A stretch of DNA of 50,914 bases from Azospirillum brasilense (GCF_003349955.1 NZ_QLKQ01000053.1:1-50914); one strand, 5' to 3'. Shown: positions 36,152-47,328, numbered from the stretch's first letter. Made by a program: numbers and translations. The notes: generated from the letters alone by a model not told the origin.

Positions 36152-39061
36152 ATGACTGTAAGCGTCGATCGCAAGAAACTCTCCATAGCCCTCGTCAAGG
36201 TCGTGGTGGACGCGATCAAGCTGGACATCGGCGGCGTGGTCAAAGGCTTCGCCGATACGGCGACGGCTTTCACCAAGGACGGGCCGGGCGACCCGACAGC
36301 GGAGGACGGCGCCCGCCTGCTGCTTCAGCGCGGCGCCTACACGGCGGCGATCCGCAGCATCCAGCGCTTCGCCCGGCAGGCCCCTTTCCTCGCCGCGGAG
36401 GCCGACCCGCGCGAGATCGAGGCCGAACTGGCCCGCCACACCGCCGGCACGCCGTTGGAACTGACCGCCACCGCCTTTTCCGACCCGGAGCGCTGGCCGG
36501 CGCTGTCCGAGGTGCTGGACGCCTTCGCCGGCTGGCAGCGCGTCTGCCGCGTGCCGGAGGACCATCGCGAGGCGATGCTGTCAGCCTTCCGCGAGGATTT
36601 CGTTCTGGCCCTGGCCGCCGAACTGCGCGACCCCAGCCGGGAGGCCGATTACCGGGCCATGCTCGCCGAGGTAACGCGCACGACCCTGCTGGATGGCGCG
36701 GCGCAACGGACGCTGGACTGGCAAGCCTACCGTGCCCGTCTGGTGGAAGCGGTGCATCGGCCCCTGCGCTCGCTCGATTCGGAGAAAATTCCGCGCTTTT
36801 CCCTGCACGATCTCTATGTGCCGCTGCGGGCGTCGGTGGGAGAACCGCCGGCCCCCGGCCAGCGGCGTGAGGACGATCCAAAGATCCCGATCCGTTGGCT
36901 GGACGCCGAGCTTGATGGATGGATCGGGCGGGCCGACGCGCGTGACACGGTGCGGGTCCTGTCGGGCGACCCGGGGGCCGGCAAGTCGAGCGCCTGCGCC
37001 ATGCTGGCCGCAAGGTTGGCACGGCAAGGCCGGCGGGTTCTGCTGGTGCCGCTCGGCCGGCTGAATTATCGGGACGATGCGGGGACCGCACTGTCCCGCT
37101 TCCTGCTCGATGAGCTGGGCCATGTTGCGCTGGACGGCATCCGGGGCGACCGGGGGCCGCCGCTGGTCCTGATTCTCGACGGGCTGGACGAATTGGCGAA
37201 GGCCGGCCAGGGTGCGCAGACGCTCCTGGGTGGCTTCGTCGGCAACCTGGGGCACGCCTGGTCGGAATGGAATCGGGACGGCCTGCGGGTTCTGCTGCTG
37301 CTGGCCGGTCGTCCAGGGGCGGCCAACGCCATGGAGCCCATCGCCCGCGCCGACGGCGCCCGCCTGCATGTTCTGCGGTTCCGCATTGAGGATCACCGGC
37401 GCGAGTGGTTCGACGACAAGGAGGTTGCTCGGCTGGACCAGCGGTCCGAGTGGTGGAAGCGCTTTGGCCGGGCCGAAGGCTTGCCGGTTGTTCTCAAAGA
37501 AAAGAGCAGCCATCTGGATTCGCTGACCGAACAGCCGCTGCTGAACTGGCTGGTCGCCCAGCTTCTGACATTGGAAGGGGAGGAGCGAGCCGCCACCATC
37601 GACGACGTTCACGACCTCTACACGCGCCTGTTCGGCCATGTGCTGACCCGCTTCCACCGCCGGGGTGAAAACGCGCCGCCGGAAGCGATGGACGCGCTGG
37701 GCCGCGACGATCTGGAACGGATGCTGGAGGAAGTGGCGGTGGCGGCTTGGCACGCTGGCGGCTACCGAACCGTGCCCTTCCCTGTGGTTCGGAAGCGGTT
37801 GGGGAACGCCGGGCTCGACGGGCATCTGGACCGGCTGACGGACAAGCGGGACGAGGCGCTCGCCAGCCTGCTGGACAGCTTTTTCTGCCGCGCCCACGCG
37901 GGGCAGGAGCATCGCGCCGTCGAGTTCACCCACAAGAGCTTTGGGCAATTTCTGACTGCGCGGCGCATTGCGCACGAGGTGACGGCGATCCATCGCAGGC
38001 TCGGGCCGGATGGCGACCGGGATGACGTGCTGGGCGCACTGCGGCGCTGGCTCGCCCTGTGCGGTCCGGCGGTGATGGATCGCGACCTGCTGGATTTCCT
38101 GAGGGCGGAGGTCGTTTGCAGGGCGAAGAAGAACGCTGAGGATGCCGCCGGCTGGAGGCACACCCTGGTCCGCCTGTTCGACGATTGCGTCCGGGTGGGC
38201 ATGCCCCTTCCTGAAGGAAGCTTTCGTGCCCGGGAGGCCGAGCGGCGAGTCCGCAACGCCGAGGTCGCCCTTCTCGCCACCTTGGACGCCACCGTTTCGG
38301 CAACGCTGGCGCCGTCCGAACGGTCCATCATCCGGTTGGAGCCGGAGGGAATGGAAAACTCCAAGTTGGCCATCACAACCCTGCATCGCCTGCTTGGGCC
38401 TGTCGCTGATTGGAGCATTGCCCGATTTTGTTTGTCCTGCCTGAACCTGACGGGCGCCGACCTGACGGGCGCCGACCTGTGGGGCGCCAACCTGACGGAC
38501 GCCGACCTGATGCGCGCCAACCTGACGGACGCCGACCTGATGCGCGCCAACCTGACGGGCGCCGACCTGAGGGGCGCCAACCTGACGGGCGCCGACCTGA
38601 GGCGCGCCAACCTGACGGACGCCGACCTGACGGGCGCCGACCTGACGGGCGCCGACCTGAGGGGCGCCAACCTGAGGGGCGCCAACCTGACGGGCGCCGA
38701 CCTGACGGGCGCCGACCTGACGGGCGCCGACCTGAGGCGCGCCAACCTGATGCGCGCCAAACTGACGGACGCCAACCTGACGGGCGCCGACCTGACGGGC
38801 GCCGACCTGTGGGGCGCCAACCTGATGCGCGCCAACCTGACGGACGCCAACCTGACGGGCGCCGACCTGACGGACGCCGACCTGACGGGCGCCGACCTGA
38901 CGGACGCCGACCTGACGGACGCCGACCTGATGCGCGCCGACCTGACGGACGCCAACCTGACGGACGCCGACCTGACGGGCGCCAACCTGACGGACGCCAA
39001 AAACTTAACTTTGGCAAGAAACCTTCCGACCGCGCCGGCAGTTCACGAATCTCCGAAGTGA
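36152..39061 (+). CDS. STAND/NACHT-like NTPase with C-terminal pentapeptide repeats
   Basis: 969 residues. Residues 1-215 are an unrecognised, largely helical N-terminal region, ending FSLHDLYVPLRA. The NTPase has Walker A GDPGAGKSS (272-280) and Walker B LVLILDGLDEL (338-348). A helical/winged-helix part follows with EFTHKSFGQFLTARRIAHEV (about 591-610), typical of NACHT-type STAND proteins. Residues 766-950 are 37 tandem pentapeptides of the A(D/N)LXX type, net acidic (about 32 Asp against 12 Arg and 2 Lys). STAND proteins are signal-sensing oligomerising switches, many acting in antiphage defence; pentapeptide arrays fold as right-handed beta-helices. A sensor or defence role is inference. 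It has its own promoter and a strong AGGAGG site and stands alone between housekeeping genes. Confidence 0.88.
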   Translation: MTVSVDRKKLSIALVKVVVDAIKLDIGGVVKGFADTATAFTKDGPGDPTAEDGARLLLQRGAYTAAIRSIQRFARQAPFLAAEADPREIEAELARHTAGTPLELTATAFSDPERWPALSEVLDAFAGWQRVCRVPEDHREAMLSAFREDFVLALAAELRDPSREADYRAMLAEVTRTTLLDGAAQRTLDWQAYRARLVEAVHRPLRSLDSEKIPRFSLHDLYVPLRASVGEPPAPGQRREDDPKIPIRWLDAELDGWIGRADARDTVRVLSGDPGAGKSSACAMLAARLARQGRRVLLVPLGRLNYRDDAGTALSRFLLDELGHVALDGIRGDRGPPLVLILDGLDELAKAGQGAQTLLGGFVGNLGHAWSEWNRDGLRVLLLLAGRPGAANAMEPIARADGARLHVLRFRIEDHRREWFDDKEVARLDQRSEWWKRFGRAEGLPVVLKEKSSHLDSLTEQPLLNWLVAQLLTLEGEERAATIDDVHDLYTRLFGHVLTRFHRRGENAPPEAMDALGRDDLERMLEEVAVAAWHAGGYRTVPFPVVRKRLGNAGLDGHLDRLTDKRDEALASLLDSFFCRAHAGQEHRAVEFTHKSFGQFLTARRIAHEVTAIHRRLGPDGDRDDVLGALRRWLALCGPAVMDRDLLDFLRAEVVCRAKKNAEDAAGWRHTLVRLFDDCVRVGMPLPEGSFRAREAERRVRNAEVALLATLDATVSATLAPSERSIIRLEPEGMENSKLAITTLHRLLGPVADWSIARFCLSCLNLTGADLTGADLWGANLTDADLMRANLTDADLMRANLTGADLRGANLTGADLRRANLTDADLTGADLTGADLRGANLRGANLTGADLTGADLTGADLRRANLMRAKLTDANLTGADLTGADLWGANLMRANLTDANLTGADLTDADLTGADLTDADLTDADLMRADLTDANLTDADLTGANLTDAKNLTLARNLPTAPAVHESPK
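38447..39001 (+). repeat. 37-copy 15-bp tandem array (pentapeptide-coding)
   Basis: Thirty-seven head-to-tail 15-base units of the form CTG-x-x-GCC-x. Codon 2 is ACG, ATG, AGG or TGG; codon 3 is GGC, GAC or CGC; codon 5 is GAC, AAC or AAA. Only six codon 2/3 pairs are used (TG, TD, MR, RG, RR, WG). Leu and Ala codons are invariant. Confidence 0.97.
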
Positions 39062-39080
39062 ACTGCCGGCGCGGTCGGAA
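39024..39080. repeat. Perfect 22-bp inverted repeat across the stop codon
   Basis: Arms 39024-39045 and 39059-39080 are exact complements (core CGACCGCGCCGGCAGTT), with a 13-base loop. The left arm encodes the last residues of the STAND protein and the right arm contains its stop. There is no T-run after it, so it is not a classical intrinsic terminator, though such a strong hairpin could still stop transcription or protect the 3' end. Confidence 0.9.
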
Positions 39081-39225
39081 CGTGCAAAGGTTTGTCGAGG
39101 CGAAGGGGGGACGGAGAAAGGAGAATGGTCGGAACGAAGGACGTCTTGCCCCTCTCCGATTCTCCGACAGGCGCTGTCTTTGACTGTCCGGGTGCCCTTC
39201 CGGTCGGCCGCCACTTTCCCCCACC

Positions 39226-39312
39226 CGTCATTCCCGCGAAGGCGGGAATCCAGTCCGTTCAGGCACTTGTCCGCGGAGTTTCCCGGACCCCCGCCTTCGC
39301 GGGGGTGACGAC
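39226..39312. repeat. REP-like element (GTCATTCCCGCGAAGGCGGG type)
   Basis: Two hairpin units: TCATTCCCGCGAAGGCGGGA and CCCCCGCCTTCGCGGGGGTG, inverted relative to each other. This is a widespread proteobacterial intergenic palindrome. The remainder of the 39081-39490 spacer holds the GC palindrome listed at 39437 and no convincing gene. Confidence 0.88.
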
Positions 39313-39436
39313 GAGAAAGCTGGTCGTGTTTCGGAACGGAGGCTTGGGGGGGTAAGTGAGCGCCTATGCGCCTTCGCGGGGGGCGACGGGAAAGATGAAC
39401 GCCAATCGGGATGGCATCTTTCCGCCGGAGGCTGTC

Positions 39437-39478
39437 GCCCCCTCCCCGACCCTCCCCCGCTTTCGCAGGGGAGGGAGA
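39437..39478. repeat. GC-rich palindrome downstream of pnp
   Basis: CCCTCCCCCGCTTTCGCAGG followed by GGAGGGAGAAG, a single-hairpin relative of the 4659 and 29144 elements. It lies 13 bases past the pnp stop and may help end or protect the pnp message. Confidence 0.65.
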
Positions 39479-39490
39479 AGAAGACCTCTA

Positions 39491-41611
39491 TCAGGCGGCG
39501 GGGCCGTCCTTCTTGGTCAGGTCTTCGCCGGTGGTCTGGTCGACCTGCTTCATCGACAGCTTGACCTTGCCGCGGTCGTCGAAGCCGATGACCTTCACCT
39601 TCACCGAGTCACCCTGCGACACCACGTCCGACACCTTGCCGACGCGCTGCTGCGCCAGCTCGGAGATGTGGACGAGGCCGTCGCGCGAGCCCAGGAAGTT
39701 CACGAAGGCGCCGAAATCGACGACCTTCACGACCTTGCCGGTGTAGACCACGTTCATTTCCGGCTCGGCGACGATGCCCTTGATCCAGTCGATGGCGGCC
39801 TGGGCGGCCTTGGTGTCCACCGCGGCCACCTTGACCGTGCCGTCGTCCTCGATGTCGATCTTGGCGCCGGTCTGCTCCACGATCTCGCGGATCACCTTGC
39901 CGCCGGAGCCGATCACGTCGCGGATCTTCTCCTTCGGGATGTTGATCACGGTGATGCGCGGGGCGTTCTCGTTCACCGCCTCGCGGGCGCCGGTCAGGGC
40001 CTTGGACATCTCGCCCAGGATGTGCAGGCGGCCGTCCTTGGCCTGCCTCAGCGCGATCTTCATGATCTCCTCGGTGATCGAGGTGATCTTGATGTCCATC
40101 TGCAGCGCGGTGATGCCCGCGTCGGTGCCGGCCACCTTGAAGTCCATGTCGCCCAGGTGATCCTCGTCACCCAGGATGTCCGACAGGACCGCGAAGCCGT
40201 CGTCTTCCTTGATCAGGCCCATGGCGATGCCGGCCACCGGGCGCGCCAGCGGGGCGCCGGCGTCCATCAGCGACAGCGAGGTGCCGCAGACCGTCGCCAT
40301 CGACGAGGAGCCGTTGGACTCGGTCACTTCCGACACCACGCGGAGCGTGTAGGGGAAGTCTTCCTTCTTCGGCAGCAGCGGGTGGATGGCGCGCCACGCC
40401 AGCTTGCCGTGGCCGATCTCGCGGCGGCCCGGCGAGCCCATGCGGCCGGCCTCGCCCACCGAGTACGGAGGGAAGTTGTAGTGGAGCATGAAATGCTCCC
40501 GGTACTCGCCCTGCAGCGCGTCGATGATCTGCTCGTCCTGGCTGGTGCCCAGCGTGGTGACGACCAGCGCCTGCGTCTCGCCGCGGGTGAACAGAGCCGA
40601 ACCGTGGGCGCGCGGCAGCACGCCGACCTCCGACACGATCGGGCGGACCGTCTTGGTGTCGCGGCCGTCGATGCGGCGGCCGGTCTTCAGGACGGCGCCG
40701 CGCAGGATGTCGGCTTCCAGCTCCTTGAACTCGGTCACGATGGCCTGGGTCTCATGGGCCTCGGCCAGAGCCTCCAGCGCCTTCGCCTTGGCGGCGCCGA
40801 TCTTCTCGTAGCGGACCTGCTTGACCGTCTCGGTGTAGGCGGCCTCCACGTCGGCGCCGACGGTCGCGCGCAGCTTCGCCTTCAGGGCGGCGCGGTCGTA
40901 GGCCGGCTCCGGCAGGTCCCACGGCTCCTTGGCGCACTCTTCGGCCAGATCGATGATGGCGTTGATGACCGGCTGGAAACCGCTGTGGCCGAACATCACG
41001 GCGCCCAGCATGACCTCCTCGGACAGCTCCTTGGCTTCCGACTCGACCATCAGCACGCCTTCCTGGGTGCCGGCGACCACGAGGTCGAGCGCGGAACCGT
41101 CAACGGCGTCCATGGTCGGGTTCAGCACATACTGGCCGTCGACGTAGCCGACGCGGGCGGCGCCGATCGGACCGAGGAACGGGATGCCGGAGATCGTCAG
41201 CGCGGCCGAGGTGCCGACCATCGCGACGATGTCCGGATCATTCTCCAGATCGTGGCTCAGCACGGTGCAGATGACCTGCGTCTCGTTGCGAAAGCCATCG
41301 GCGAACAGCGGACGGATGGGACGGTCGATCAGGCGGCTGACCAGCGTCTCCTTCTCCGTCGGGCGGCCTTCACGCTTGAAGAAGCCGCCGGGAATCTTGC
41401 CGGCTGCGAAGGACTTTTCCTGGTAATTGACCGTCAGCGGAAAGAAATCGACGCCCGGCTTCGGCGACTTGGCGCCGACGACCGTGCAGAGGACCGTGGT
41501 CTCACCATAGGTGACCAGCACCGCGCCGTCGGCCTGACGGGCGATCTTGCCCGTCTCGAACGTCAGCTTGCGTCCACCCCATTCGATTTCTTTACGGAAA
41601 ACTTTGAACAT
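39491..41611 (-). CDS. pnp: Polynucleotide phosphorylase
   Basis: 706 residues. Phosphorolytic 3'-5' exoribonuclease of the RNA degradosome. Two RNase PH domains (start MFKVFRKEIEWGGRKLTFETG; second core with ALVVTTLGTSQDEQ and SNGSSSMATVCG) are followed by a KH domain (IGSGGKVIREIVEQTGAKI) and an S1 domain (GKVVKVVDFGAFVNF). It has full family length. The ATG follows GGAAG. It lies downstream of rpsO with an intervening terminator, the classical rpsO-pnp arrangement. Confidence 0.98.
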   Translation of the reverse strand: MFKVFRKEIEWGGRKLTFETGKIARQADGAVLVTYGETTVLCTVVGAKSPKPGVDFFPLTVNYQEKSFAAGKIPGGFFKREGRPTEKETLVSRLIDRPIRPLFADGFRNETQVICTVLSHDLENDPDIVAMVGTSAALTISGIPFLGPIGAARVGYVDGQYVLNPTMDAVDGSALDLVVAGTQEGVLMVESEAKELSEEVMLGAVMFGHSGFQPVINAIIDLAEECAKEPWDLPEPAYDRAALKAKLRATVGADVEAAYTETVKQVRYEKIGAAKAKALEALAEAHETQAIVTEFKELEADILRGAVLKTGRRIDGRDTKTVRPIVSEVGVLPRAHGSALFTRGETQALVVTTLGTSQDEQIIDALQGEYREHFMLHYNFPPYSVGEAGRMGSPGRREIGHGKLAWRAIHPLLPKKEDFPYTLRVVSEVTESNGSSSMATVCGTSLSLMDAGAPLARPVAGIAMGLIKEDDGFAVLSDILGDEDHLGDMDFKVAGTDAGITALQMDIKITSITEEIMKIALRQAKDGRLHILGEMSKALTGAREAVNENAPRITVINIPKEKIRDVIGSGGKVIREIVEQTGAKIDIEDDGTVKVAAVDTKAAQAAIDWIKGIVAEPEMNVVYTGKVVKVVDFGAFVNFLGSRDGLVHISELAQQRVGKVSDVVSQGDSVKVKVIGFDDRGKVKLSMKQVDQTTGEDLTKKDGPAA

Positions 41612-41725
41612 GGATTCTTCCTTCCATCCGACACCTAGGCCCGCCGGATTGCTGGCCTAAGCCGGGGTCATCGGTCGTCGGACCCCGCATGTGAAAACCC
41701 AACAAAGGGCAAAACCCGAAAAGGG

Positions 41726-41772
41726 CTAAAAAAATCAAACGGCCGGTCCCGGAAGGTCCGGGCCGGCCGTCT
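41726..41772 (-). terminator. Intrinsic terminator between rpsO and pnp
   Basis: ACGGCCGG (41739-41746) pairs with CCGGCCGT (41763-41770). On the minus strand it is followed by TTTGATTTTTTTAG. It should end most rpsO transcripts, leaving read-through or a separate promoter for pnp. Confidence 0.87.
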
Positions 41773-41907
41773 GACTAGAACATACCTTCGCGAACAACCG
41801 AACGTCCCGACCGGCGCGACGCTCCCTGGTGCACCGGAACGCGGTGCGGCGGGTCGAGCGCGGATCGGGACGGATGTTCGGTCACCGGCACGGACGCCTT
41901 TTGGAAA

Positions 41908-42177
41908 TCAGCGACGCAGGCCCAGACGCTCGATGAGCGTGGCGTAGCGGCTGTTGTCCTTCTTCTTGAGATAGTCGAGAAGACGGCGGCGCTGGCCGAC
42001 CATCACCAGCAGACCACGGCGGGAGTGGAAGTCCTTCTTGTGGCCCTGCAGGTGCTCGGTCAGGTTCCGGATGCGCTCGGACAGGATCGCGACCTGGACC
42101 TCGGGCGAACCGGTGTCGTTGGTGCCGCGCGAATAGTCCTTAATGAGTTCCTGCTTGCGATCGGGCGTGATCGACAT
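41908..42177 (-). CDS. rpsO: 30S ribosomal protein S15
   Basis: 89 residues, the exact family length, starting MSITPDRKQELIKDYSR with the S15 signature GSPEVQVAILSERIRNLTEHLQ. It binds 16S rRNA. ATG 42177 follows GGAGA. It lies immediately downstream of truB and upstream of pnp. Confidence 0.98.
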   Translation of the reverse strand: MSITPDRKQELIKDYSRGTNDTGSPEVQVAILSERIRNLTEHLQGHKKDFHSRRGLLVMVGQRRRLLDYLKKKDNSRYATLIERLGLRR

Positions 42178-42192
42178 CGGGGTCTCCATCGT

Positions 42193-43131
42193 TCATAGGT
42201 TGAGAACGCGCACCGGACGGACCTCCGCCCCCTCCACGCGCGCCAGCGCCACCGGCTTGCCGCCGAAAAGCGCAATGACGGTGCCATCCCCACCAACATC
42301 CCCGCGCAGCGCCGTGAGGCGTTCGCGGTCCTGCCGGGTGAGGAGGGCCACCGTCTGGCCGTGCTTCAGTCGGTGCGCTTCCGCGTCCGTCAGGGCCAGC
42401 GCCGGGATGTCGTCCAGCGCGGTCTCGATCGGAAGCAGAAGTCTTTCGACCGCGGCACCTTGCTCCATCGCGGTCAGATCGTCCAGGGAAATCGCCCCGT
42501 CCAGCGTGAAGGACCCGACGCGCAGGCGTCGCAGATCGCGGATGTGTCCCACCGTCCCCAACCGCTGGGCGAGGTCGCGGGCAATGGAGCGGACATAGGT
42601 GCCCTTGCCGCAATCCACCTCCAGCACCGCGTGGTCGGCGTCCGGGGTTTCGATCAGCTCCAGCCGGTCGATGCGGACAGTGCGGGGGGCGATGTCCACC
42701 ACCTCCCCCTCGCGCGCCATGTCGTAGGCGCGCTCGCCGTTGATCTTCAGCGCGCAGTATTGCGGCGGAATCTGCTCGACGAAGCCCAGGAAAGCGGGCA
42801 GAGCGGCACGGATCGCCTCGGCGTCGGGGCGCACGGCGGAGGTCTCCACCGCTGTTCCCTCGCGGTCGTCGGTGGTGGTGCGGGTGCCCCAGGCCACGGT
42901 GAAGCGGTAGGTCTTCTCGCCGTCCATGGCGTAGGAGACGGTCTTGGTCGCCTCGCCCAGCGCGATGGGCAGGATGCCCGTGGCGATGGGGTCCAGCGTG
43001 CCGCCGTGCCCGGCCTTTTCGGCGTTCAGATGGCGGCGCACCTTGGACAGCGCCTGCGTCGAGGTCATCCCCGCCGGCTTGTCCAGCACGATCCAGCCGT
43101 GGATCGGCTCGCCCTTGCGCTTACGAGCCAC
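42193..43131 (-). CDS. truB: tRNA pseudouridine(55) synthase
   Basis: About 312 residues. It makes pseudouridine 55 in tRNA. The core is GWIVLDKPAGMTSTQALSKVRR with the catalytic Asp in GHGGTLDPIATGILPIALGEATK, followed by KTYRFTVAWG and CGKGTYVRSIARDLA. GTG 43131 with GAGGGG just upstream gives the usual N-terminus (RKRKGEPIHGW); ATG 43155 is possible. The start overlaps the rbfA end by 11 bases, so the two are translationally coupled. Confidence 0.96.
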   Translation of the reverse strand: MARKRKGEPIHGWIVLDKPAGMTSTQALSKVRRHLNAEKAGHGGTLDPIATGILPIALGEATKTVSYAMDGEKTYRFTVAWGTRTTTDDREGTAVETSAVRPDAEAIRAALPAFLGFVEQIPPQYCALKINGERAYDMAREGEVVDIAPRTVRIDRLELIETPDADHAVLEVDCGKGTYVRSIARDLAQRLGTVGHIRDLRRLRVGSFTLDGAISLDDLTAMEQGAAVERLLLPIETALDDIPALALTDAEAHRLKHGQTVALLTRQDRERLTALRGDVGGDGTVIALFGGKPVALARVEGAEVRPVRVLNL

Positions 43132-43717
43132 GGCGCCCCTCGCCCTCGCCGCCATCGCCCTCATCCTCGTCGCCCTCATCCTCGTCGTCGAGGTCGTCAT
43201 CGCCGTCGAGGTCGTCATCGAGGTCGTCGGACTCGGCCTCGTCCTCCTCGTCCCAGCCGTCGTCCTCTTCGTCATGGTCGTCGTCATGGTCGTCGTCGCC
43301 GTTCACGCGGTCGGCGAGCGAGCGGTAGCCGACGTCGCGGGCGACCGCCGGGCTGTGCAGGATGTCGTCGATGCGCCCGGCATAGTCGAAGGAGGTGTCG
43401 GCCTCGAAGCTCAGCGTCGGGGCATGGCGCAGGTTGACGGCACGGGCGACCTGGCCGCGCAGGAAGGGGGCGGCGCGGCGCAGGGCCGTCAGCGTCTCGT
43501 CCATCGCGCCGCCGCCCAGCGGCGTGACGAAGACGGTGGCGTTGCGCAGGTCCGGGCTGATCCGCACCTCGGTCACCGTGACGTTCAGGTCCGCCAGTTC
43601 GGGGTCGTGGAAGTCGCCGCGCCGGAACAGGTCGGCCAGGGCGTGGCGGATTTCCTCGCCGACGCGGAGCTGGCGCTGGGACGGCGGCTTTCCAGCCAGA
43701 TCGTGTTTCTTTCTCAT
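43121..43717 (-). CDS. rbfA: Ribosome-binding factor A with acidic tail
   Basis: 198 residues. The KH-type RbfA domain (residues 14-130: SQRQLRVGEEIRHALADLF, VTVTEVRISPDLRNATVFV) assists 30S maturation. It is followed by a tail of about 55 residues made mostly of Asp and Glu (e.g. DDDHDDDHDEEDDGWDEED), well beyond the 120-135 residues of most RbfA. The tail ends in GEGEGRRGS and its DNA overlaps the truB start. It lies between infB and truB as expected. Confidence 0.95.
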   Translation of the reverse strand: MRKKHDLAGKPPSQRQLRVGEEIRHALADLFRRGDFHDPELADLNVTVTEVRISPDLRNATVFVTPLGGGAMDETLTALRRAAPFLRGQVARAVNLRHAPTLSFEADTSFDYAGRIDDILHSPAVARDVGYRSLADRVNGDDDHDDDHDEEDDGWDEEDEAESDDLDDDLDGDDDLDDEDEGDEDEGDGGEGEGRRGS

Positions 43718-43765
43718 GCTGTCGATCCCGAATGCGGTGCGGCAGGGAATGGTCCCTCCGCGAAA

Positions 43766-43798
43766 ACACGACAAGGGCGCATGGGCGCCCTTGTCATC
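43766..43798 (-). terminator. Hairpin between infB and rbfA
   Basis: Perfect 11-base arms GACAAGGGCGC (43770-43780) and GCGCCCTTGTC (43785-43795) with a four-base loop. On the minus strand it is followed by GTGTTTTCG, a weak T tract. It could be a partial terminator or an mRNA processing site inside the operon. Confidence 0.6.
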
Positions 43799-43858
43799 TA
43801 TAACATCACTTGTAACGTCGTCCGTGACCGGTCCGAGAGCCGGGGTGCGGCGGCGGCC

Positions 43859-46594
<2,736 letters not shown>

Positions 46595-46608
46595 CGGTTC
46601 CCGAATGG

Positions 46609-47328
46609 TCAGACGTTGCTTACGTGGCCGGCCGGCGCAGAGCCGGCGACAAAGCCCTTGATACCCTTGAGACGCGCGGAGTCGCGTGCCAATCCCTTGG
46701 CCAGCTTCCCGCGCGCCACCACCGCGTGCACGGCGTTTTCCCGTCCCAGGGCCGCGGCCATCGCCGCGGCGTCGAACAGGTCCACGACCGGCATATCCGG
46801 CGCCAGCGCTGTGATCTTGCCCCGCTGGTCGGGCGAACCGTCGCTGGCCTCGACCAGCAGATAGGGCGGTCCGGCGCGTCCGACCTGATTGGTCTTCAGC
46901 GCCTCGCGCACCTTTTCGTATCCGGCCAGAGCCTGCCCGGCCCGGCGTGCCAGCCCGAAGGCATCCAGGCACCGCCGTTCCAGCAGTTTCTCCAGCCGTT
47001 CCGCCAGATCGGGCGGGACACGCACCGCGCGCCGCGCCGCCTTGGCGAACATGTTCTTGGCGACGGCCTTCGTGAAGGCCGCCTTGTCCCCCGACAGCCA
47101 GAGGCCGCGGCCCGGAAGCCGTTCCTCCAGATCGGGCACGATCTCGCCATCGGGTGATACCACGAAACGGATCATGCCGTCTTTCGGTTGCACGGTTCCG
47201 GTGGCGATGCAGCGGCGCAGCGGGCCCTTTTCCAGGTCCGCCGGCAACAGCGCCTCCCCTTCGGCCGCGAAGCCATCCGGTTCACCGTCCGCCGGAGTCA
47301 GTTCGTTCCTGTCGCTCAGCCCAACCAT
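46609..47328 (-). CDS. YlxR (DUF448)/L7Ae-like RNA-binding protein
   Basis: 239 residues. The N-terminal DUF448 domain carries LRRCIATGTVQPKDGMIRFVV and PGRGLWLSGD. The C-terminal half has an L7Ae-like pattern (GLARRAGQALAGYEKVREAL, PYLLVEASDGSPDQ). Fusion of the two is standard in alphaproteobacteria, while they are separate genes (ylxR, ylxQ) in Firmicutes. Conserved position between nusA and infB. It presumably binds RNA or ribosomes; the exact role is not settled. Confidence 0.93.
   Translation of the reverse strand: MVGLSDRNELTPADGEPDGFAAEGEALLPADLEKGPLRRCIATGTVQPKDGMIRFVVSPDGEIVPDLEERLPGRGLWLSGDKAAFTKAVAKNMFAKAARRAVRVPPDLAERLEKLLERRCLDAFGLARRAGQALAGYEKVREALKTNQVGRAGPPYLLVEASDGSPDQRGKITALAPDMPVVDLFDAAAMAAALGRENAVHAVVARGKLAKGLARDSARLKGIKGFVAGSAPAGHVSNV

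Noticed and set aside
38447..39001. Regular short repeats as a CRISPR array
   Set aside because: Units are 15 bases, contiguous with no spacers, and in frame with a protein.
37762..39224. Long open frames on the opposite strand and in another forward frame through the pentapeptide array
   Set aside because: The 15-base period is a multiple of three and contains no stop in several frames, so the openness is a by-product of the repeat; the translations are low complexity.
39092..39355. Possible small gene after the STAND NTPase
   Set aside because: The peptide contains VIPAKAGIQ and PAFAGVT, the known translation of a REP element; no ribosome site or family.
41612..41907. Extra small gene between rpsO and pnp
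   Set aside because: The space holds the rpsO terminator and A-rich leader sequence; no frame with a ribosome site was convincing.
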